64,000 bases of DNA from CBDUXP01 sp965371225 [NCBI: uncultured bacterium] (GTDB lineage Bacteria > Abyssobacteria > SURF-5 > CBDUXP01): positions 1 through 64,000 of the forward strand of contig CBDUXP010000009.1 of the NCBI GenBank assembly GCA_965371225.1, written 5' to 3'. How positions within the stretch are numbered: position 1 is the stretch's first letter; the number at the start of each line of letters is the position of its first letter. Below, in pieces: positions 59,868 through 64,000 of the stretch. The notes beneath the pieces were generated by a model, which had not been told where the DNA came from, ran no database searches, and saw nothing but the letters and a program-made list of their open reading frames with translations. A program made the translations under genes and the position numbers.

Positions 59868-60422
59868 ATGTCGCTGTTCATCTTCATCCTCATCGTGCTG
59901 ATCGGCGGGGTGTGCATCCTGATCGGGTTGCAGCTCAAGCCGCTCGGCGGGGGTCCGCGCGACATGCGGGCGGCCGCGGCCGTGCTCGAGGACGCGATGG
60001 CGCGCACCAGCGATCTCGTGACCGCCATCCGGACGTTGACGCGCGAACTCGAAAAGACCGGGGCCGACGTATCGGCGCAGTCGGCCGAACACCTGCGCAC
60101 ATTGAAGGTGGCCATGGCAGAGGCCGATAAACAGATTGTCGCCCTGGCTCCCGCCGACGGGGCGCCGGCGCCCGGCGAGTCATCCGCCGCACCCGCCCCC
60201 CCGCCACCGCCGGCTGACCCGCCAGCCCGAGGCCGCCGCGTGGACCAGACCGTGGCGGACGAGGGCGCGCATCCCTCGGACGGTCAGGGGCGCATGGTCG
60301 AGCGGTACGAGAGCGTCTACCGCCTGGCCGACCAGGGCCACACCGTGGAGGAGATTGCGCAGCAGATGCAGAGCGGCAAAGGCGAGATCGACCTGATTCT
60401 GAGCCTGCGGCACCCGCGCTAG
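59868..60422 (+). CDS. DUF6115/DUF2802-type membrane coiled-coil protein
   Basis: ATG 7 nt after fliA. The 184-residue protein has one N-terminal membrane helix (SLFIFILIVLIGGVCILIGL), a coiled-coil-like helix (about 35-90), a Pro/Ala-rich linker, and a C-terminal helix-turn-helix-like motif (YRLADQGHTVEEIAQQMQ, then GKGEIDLILSLR). This end matches small proteins often encoded between fliA and flagellar structural genes (DUF6115/DUF2802). Function unknown; a role in flagellar regulation or motor assembly is inferred from synteny only. Confidence 0.82.
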   Translation: MSLFIFILIVLIGGVCILIGLQLKPLGGGPRDMRAAAAVLEDAMARTSDLVTAIRTLTRELEKTGADVSAQSAEHLRTLKVAMAEADKQIVALAPADGAPAPGESSAAPAPPPPPADPPARGRRVDQTVADEGAHPSDGQGRMVERYESVYRLADQGHTVEEIAQQMQSGKGEIDLILSLRHPR

Positions 60423-60428
60423 GCGGCC

Positions 60429-62723
60429 ATGGTTCTGCCCGCGCATATTCTCCTGCCGCCGCCCCGTGAGGTGGCCCGGCCCGGCCAGAGTGGCCCCGCG
60501 AAACTGCCCGCCGGGACGATCGTCATTGGGCGCGTGCTAGGCGATGCCGGCGGCGCTCCCGCCACCACCCCCGACGGCAGTGCGGCCCTCCGCACCCAGT
60601 TTCCCCAGGGGATCGTGCTGATTCCCACGGAGGATCGGCTGCCGGCGGGCACACAACTGTTTGCGCAGGTGCGCGAAGAACAGGGCCGGACCCTGCTCGG
60701 GCTGCTGGACGGCGCGGACCGAGGCACGCTCTTCCGTGGGGCGGCCGTGCAAGCCGCCGCTGCCGGTGGCCAGACCTCCATCTCGCTGGGCGAGGCGACT
60801 ACACCGGTCGAGACGGCCGCGCCGGTCCGGGTGGGCCAACCGGTCGTGGCGCAATTGCAGCCCCGCGGCTCCCGCGCCGTCTTGCGGGCCCTGCCGCCGA
60901 GCTTGAACCAGCAGACCCCGGCGACGGGTGTGGTGCAATCCGTGGACGGGCCGCTCCTCACGGTCACCGTCGAGAATGTGGAACTCCTGGCCGTGGCCCG
61001 TGGTGACGTAGCGGTGGGCGACACCGTGCAAGTCCGAATCGAGGCCACGCCCACGGGTCTGCAGGTCGTCGCCCGCCCGCAGACCGCAGCCGCACCGTCC
61101 GCCCCCGCCGCCCCGCCCGCGCCAGCCGCCGGGGCGCCCACCCCGCTGGCAACGGCGGCCCTCCCCGTGCAGGCTGGGGACGCCGACGCACTGTTGCAGA
61201 CGCTAGGCGTCACCGTCACCCCGGTCACGCGCGTCGCCGCGACGGCCCTGGTGGAGCTGGTGGCGCGTGCACGAACCGCGGCGGCGACAGCGCCGGGCAC
61301 GCCCCCCGCAGCGGTCGCCCCCCCAACGCCGGCGGCGCAACAGACGCAAGCGAGTCCGGCGGCGGTCCAAGGGCCAGACCCTGCAGCGGGGCCGCCTGCG
61401 CCTGCCGAGGCTCCGGCGCCGAGCGCGGGAGTGGCGCTCGCGCCGGGTGCAGTAGACGGACAGGCAGCTGTGCTTCCGGCGCCGGGCGGGGCTGACGCGC
61501 CTCCGCCGCTCGCCGCGCTGACGCGGCTGGATGTGGATACGGCCGTCGCGTTGCAAGCGTTGGGCGAGCCGGTGGACGCAGCAAACCTGGCTGTAGGCCG
61601 GGCGTTGGTGCGCGCCGAGGTGGCCGTGACGCCACAGACTTTGCAAGCTGCGCGGGAGCTGCTGGAGTTCGGGGCCCCGATCACCCCGCGTACGATCAGC
61701 GCGGCGCTGGCGCTGGCGGACATCATGCTTCCCCCGGAGCCGCAGACGGTGGAGGCGTTGAGTCGCGCTCTGTTCAGTCCGTCGACGCTGAGCGCCGATC
61801 TGACTGCGGTGCGGGAAACGCTCGTGCAGCTCATCCCGGACCTGCCCGGCGCGGTGCAACCCGCGTTCGCGGAGATTGCCCGGGGCTTGACCGCCTTGCT
61901 GGTGGACTTGTCCGCTGGGGCGGCGGGGGCGCAAGTGGCCGACGCGACACAATTCGGCGGACTCCATACGGAACAATTGTTGGGCGCGCTGATCGAGATC
62001 GTGGACCGCGTGCCGCCCCCGTCCGGCGGTCCGCCCAACCTCGCCGCAGCCGATGCCCCTGCGGCCACTCCGGGCCGCAGCACCGTGCCGCGACCGGATG
62101 CCGCCCCCGTGCCCACGGAGCGGGCGGTGGTGCAAGCCGCGAACCATGCCGCCCGGGACGTCCGGGTGCTGCTGGGCCGGTTGCAGACGGCTTTGACTGA
62201 CCTCGGTCCGAACGCGCCCGTGCCGGCGGAGGCGCGCGCGGCGATCGAAGCCGGCGCCGGCCGGATTATCGATCGCTTGCAGGGGCTGCAACTCCAAAAC
62301 CTGCGCGCGCCCGTGGCGCAGCACCTGACATTGGAGCTGCCCATCGTCGACGAGGGCAAGGTCCAGCACGTGCAGGTGCGCGTGTACTACCGTGTCGACG
62401 ACGAGACCGGTGGGCAGGCGAAGCAGACGATCGACGAGCGCAACACCACCATCGCGCTCCGCCTCGCCATGACGCAGTTGGGCCGCGTGAACGCGACCGT
62501 GGCCATCGCCGATGGGCAGCTCACGACGGATTTCCGCGTCGGGACGCCGGAGGTGGCGGATCACCTGCTCGACGGCACCCCGGAGCTGCGCGCCGGCTTG
62601 CAAGAGCTGGGCTACGAGGTGGGGCGCATTGCCGTGACGGCGCGCCGCCTCCCATCGGACACCGAAGAACCGGCCGCGGTCAGCGAGCGCCTTGGCCCTG
62701 ACGGGATCGACGTGCGGGTATGA
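60429..62723 (+). CDS. FliK-like hook-length control protein
   Basis: This 764-residue protein has beta-rich repeats in the first 220 residues (VGQPVVAQLQPRGSRAVLRA, VGDTVQVRIEATPTGLQVVA), a long Ala/Pro-rich low-complexity middle (about 220-380), and a C-terminal domain like the FliK/Flg_hook domain (LELPIVDEGKVQHVQVRVYY; LAMTQLGRVNATVAIADGQL). Early genes in flagellar clusters with this plan act as molecular rulers that signal FlhB. Encoding it next to an FlhB C-domain protein (4-nt overlap) supports this. I leave the symbol blank because the N-terminal part is atypical. Confidence 0.72.
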   Translation: MVLPAHILLPPPREVARPGQSGPAKLPAGTIVIGRVLGDAGGAPATTPDGSAALRTQFPQGIVLIPTEDRLPAGTQLFAQVREEQGRTLLGLLDGADRGTLFRGAAVQAAAAGGQTSISLGEATTPVETAAPVRVGQPVVAQLQPRGSRAVLRALPPSLNQQTPATGVVQSVDGPLLTVTVENVELLAVARGDVAVGDTVQVRIEATPTGLQVVARPQTAAAPSAPAAPPAPAAGAPTPLATAALPVQAGDADALLQTLGVTVTPVTRVAATALVELVARARTAAATAPGTPPAAVAPPTPAAQQTQASPAAVQGPDPAAGPPAPAEAPAPSAGVALAPGAVDGQAAVLPAPGGADAPPPLAALTRLDVDTAVALQALGEPVDAANLAVGRALVRAEVAVTPQTLQAARELLEFGAPITPRTISAALALADIMLPPEPQTVEALSRALFSPSTLSADLTAVRETLVQLIPDLPGAVQPAFAEIARGLTALLVDLSAGAAGAQVADATQFGGLHTEQLLGALIEIVDRVPPPSGGPPNLAAADAPAATPGRSTVPRPDAAPVPTERAVVQAANHAARDVRVLLGRLQTALTDLGPNAPVPAEARAAIEAGAGRIIDRLQGLQLQNLRAPVAQHLTLELPIVDEGKVQHVQVRVYYRVDDETGGQAKQTIDERNTTIALRLAMTQLGRVNATVAIADGQLTTDFRVGTPEVADHLLDGTPELRAGLQELGYEVGRIAVTARRLPSDTEEPAAVSERLGPDGIDVRV

Positions 62724-63076
62724 CGGAGCCGAACAGCGACACCCCGACGCCCGAATTGGCCGAGCGGCTCCGGCGCCGCGCTGTGGCGTTGCGGTACGAC
62801 CGGGGCAAGGAACGCGCGCCGCGCATGGTGGGCAAGGGCCGGGGATATCTGGCGGAACGCATCATCGAGATTGCCAAAGCGGAAGGCATCACCGTGTACG
62901 AAGACGCGGATCTCGTGACCATGCTCTCCGCGCTCGACGTACACACCGAGATTCCTCCGAAGCTGTACCAAGTCGTGGCGGAGGTGCTGGCCTTCGTCTA
63001 TCGTATGAACAAGCTGCCCCTCACGCGGCTCCAGGGCGGGGCCGACAGTGACGGGCCGCCTGCGCCCGCGCGCTGA
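62720..63076 (+). CDS. FlhB C-terminal-domain homologue (FlhX/YlqH-like)
   Basis: This 118-residue protein matches the cytoplasmic part of FlhB after the cleavage motif: RRAVALRYDRGKERAPRMVG, YLAERIIEIAKAEGITVYED and LYQVVAEVLAFVYRMN. It lacks the membrane part and the NPTH site. Such stand-alone proteins (FlhX, YlqH) can substitute for the cleaved FlhB C-domain in some bacteria. Here it overlaps the FliK-like gene by 4 nt, so both sides of the export-switch interaction are made together. Confidence 0.9.
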   Translation: MTEPNSDTPTPELAERLRRRAVALRYDRGKERAPRMVGKGRGYLAERIIEIAKAEGITVYEDADLVTMLSALDVHTEIPPKLYQVVAEVLAFVYRMNKLPLTRLQGGADSDGPPAPAR

Positions 63077-63112
63077 TAGAATTCTCCGGGCGGCGCCGCG
63101 CCGCCGCTTTCT

Positions 63113-64000
63113 ATGCGTCGAGCCCTAATCCTGCTCCTGTTGCTCGCGTGCTGCGCGCTCGCCGCACGCCTCGGCCTGCCCTGGTACGTCAATAGTGGTC
63201 GCGCACGGCCCGTCTTAGAAGCCGTGCTTCGAGATCGCATCGGCGGCGACGTGCACCTCGGTACCCTCGCCATGCGGAAGTGGTTGGTGCTGGTCGTGGA
63301 CGACTTTGCCGTCACGCGGCCAGGGCTGGGTCGGGTCACCGGAGCCGGGCTGACGCTGCGGGCCTCAACGCTTGGGCTGCTGTTGCGCCGCTTCAAACGG
63401 CTGGAAGCCGAACGGCTGGCGATCGTCGTGGCGCGCGGCGAACGCCGCCCGGACGCTACACGCGGAGCACCCTGGCTTGCCGGCGGTCGGGCGCCGGTCA
63501 GCGTGCAACAGATCTCGTTGCCCGACGTCACGGTCACGCTCGGCGGCGCGGGCGCACCCGTTGCGCAGGCACGCCTGGCGGCGACGCGTGTGCGTGGCGA
63601 CGAGTACGCGTTGGACATGCACGTGACGGTGCCGGCGGTTGACCTCACTCTGGAGGGGACAGCGCGCTACGCGCTCGGCTTCGCACTCCCCGAGGCCGCA
63701 ACGCTGCGCGTCAGTGCCGACTGGGGCCGCCTGGTGATGCTGGCCGGCCGCCCGGAATTGCACGCTGCAGGTCGCATCACCGGCACGCTGGAGACCGTGG
63801 CGGGGATCACCACCCTGCGCGCGCAGCACCCTGGCCTCGCCTGGGCGGGCGTGCAGGTCGGCGCGGGGGAGATCCGCCTTGCGGCGCGACAGACCACGCT
63901 GGCTTTGCCCATCCCGCTCGACCTGCGGCTGACGGTCGACCGGATCACGCGGTCCGGCTACGTGACCACCCCCGGCCCCGTTCAGGTCCGCGCCGCCGCC
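63113..64000 (+). CDS. AsmA-like periplasmic/envelope protein, 3' end outside the window
   Basis: The frame is open from the ATG at 63113 to the last base of the window (296 codons, no stop). An N-terminal hydrophobic helix (ALILLLLLACCALAARLGL) acts as a membrane anchor. The following beta-rich region (LGTLAMRKWLVLVVDDFAVT, LTLRASTLGLLLRRFKRLEA, VQQISLPDVTVTLGG) has the layered short strands of AsmA/DUF748-type proteins, which span the periplasm and move or organise phospholipids. Its length and C-terminal domain cannot be judged. It may be unrelated to the flagellar genes before it. Confidence 0.65.
   Translation, partial: MRRALILLLLLACCALAARLGLPWYVNSGRARPVLEAVLRDRIGGDVHLGTLAMRKWLVLVVDDFAVTRPGLGRVTGAGLTLRASTLGLLLRRFKRLEAERLAIVVARGERRPDATRGAPWLAGGRAPVSVQQISLPDVTVTLGGAGAPVAQARLAATRVRGDEYALDMHVTVPAVDLTLEGTARYALGFALPEAATLRVSADWGRLVMLAGRPELHAAGRITGTLETVAGITTLRAQHPGLAWAGVQVGAGEIRLAARQTTLALPIPLDLRLTVDRITRSGYVTTPGPVQVRAAA

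Noticed and set aside
60419-62359. A minus-strand frame of 646 codons opposite the FliK-like gene
   Set aside because: Its Ala/Ser/Thr/Arg-rich translation mirrors the low-complexity plus-strand gene; the plus strand has the conserved domain and the operon context.
1-64000. A CRISPR array
   Set aside because: No series of identical short repeats with regular unique spacers was seen; the repeats at 22.5 and 33.5 kb are degenerate and irregularly spaced.

Overview
The window is a GC-rich stretch (AT-rich only in a few intergenic islands) from a Gram-negative, flagellated bacterium with an outer membrane: it has a porin, an AsmA-like protein, lipoprotein and signal-peptide proteins, and a flagellar export and switch cluster. 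The mix of long acyl-CoA catabolic operons, DUF35/thiolase-fold pairs, cobalamin-type radical SAM proteins and an ethylbenzene-dehydrogenase-like cytochrome recalls uncultured lineages such as Methylomirabilota/Rokubacteria or Tectomicrobia. That is an impression; no rRNA or marker gene here fixes the taxonomy.

Layout. 0-3.6 kb (+): the end of an unrecognised gene, an ECF sigma factor with a coupled membrane partner, a putative porin and an Rrf2 regulator with three conserved cysteines. 3.6-6.6 kb: a mobile-element graveyard with a truncated IS3 element, the C-terminal remnant of a tyrosine recombinase, a polyferredoxin that looks truncated at its 5' end, a tRNA/tmRNA 3'-end-like fragment and a small remnant ORF. 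6.6-22.1 kb (-): a GFA protein, an AurF-like diiron oxygenase and DUF362, followed by a very tightly packed run of about 15 genes (start/stop overlaps of 1 or 4 nt) read from a promoter near 22.2 kb. These encode acyl-CoA dehydrogenases, enoyl-CoA hydratase-fold proteins, two thiolase-fold proteins lacking catalytic residues, two DUF35 proteins, a BKACE (DUF849) enzyme, an amidohydrolase-fold protein, two hotdog proteins, a TetR regulator, a Zn-dehydrogenase and a fatty-acid hydroxylase. Together they look like an uncharacterised degradation pathway.

22.5-34.4 kb (-): a block bounded by degenerate direct repeats (about 22.5 and 33.5-33.7 kb) and ending near a second tRNA-3'-end-like fragment. 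It carries a glycyl radical enzyme with its activase, an FMN split-barrel protein, two paralogous radical SAM proteins of the cobalamin-binding type, a winged-helix polyferredoxin and a TetR regulator. It looks like an island for radical chemistry.

34.4-49.8 kb: an RDD protein; a four-gene, start/stop-overlapped cytochrome module (heme-c lipoprotein, cytochrome b subunit IV-like, Rieske, cytochrome b6-like with one heme ligand replaced); two paralogous VWA-FecR-TM-FHA proteins; DUF523/DUF1722; a C69 peptidase; and an MshEN-MinD fusion.

50.6-64 kb (+): the flagellar cluster fliQ-fliR-flhB-flhA-flhF-flhG-fliM-fliN/Y-fliA, then a small membrane coiled-coil protein, a FliK-like protein, an FlhB-C-domain (FlhX) protein and an AsmA-like gene running off the window. 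fliP and fliO are not in the window. Starts given here were often moved inward from the longest ORF to sites with Shine-Dalgarno sequences or ATGA/GTGA overlaps; each such choice is stated.
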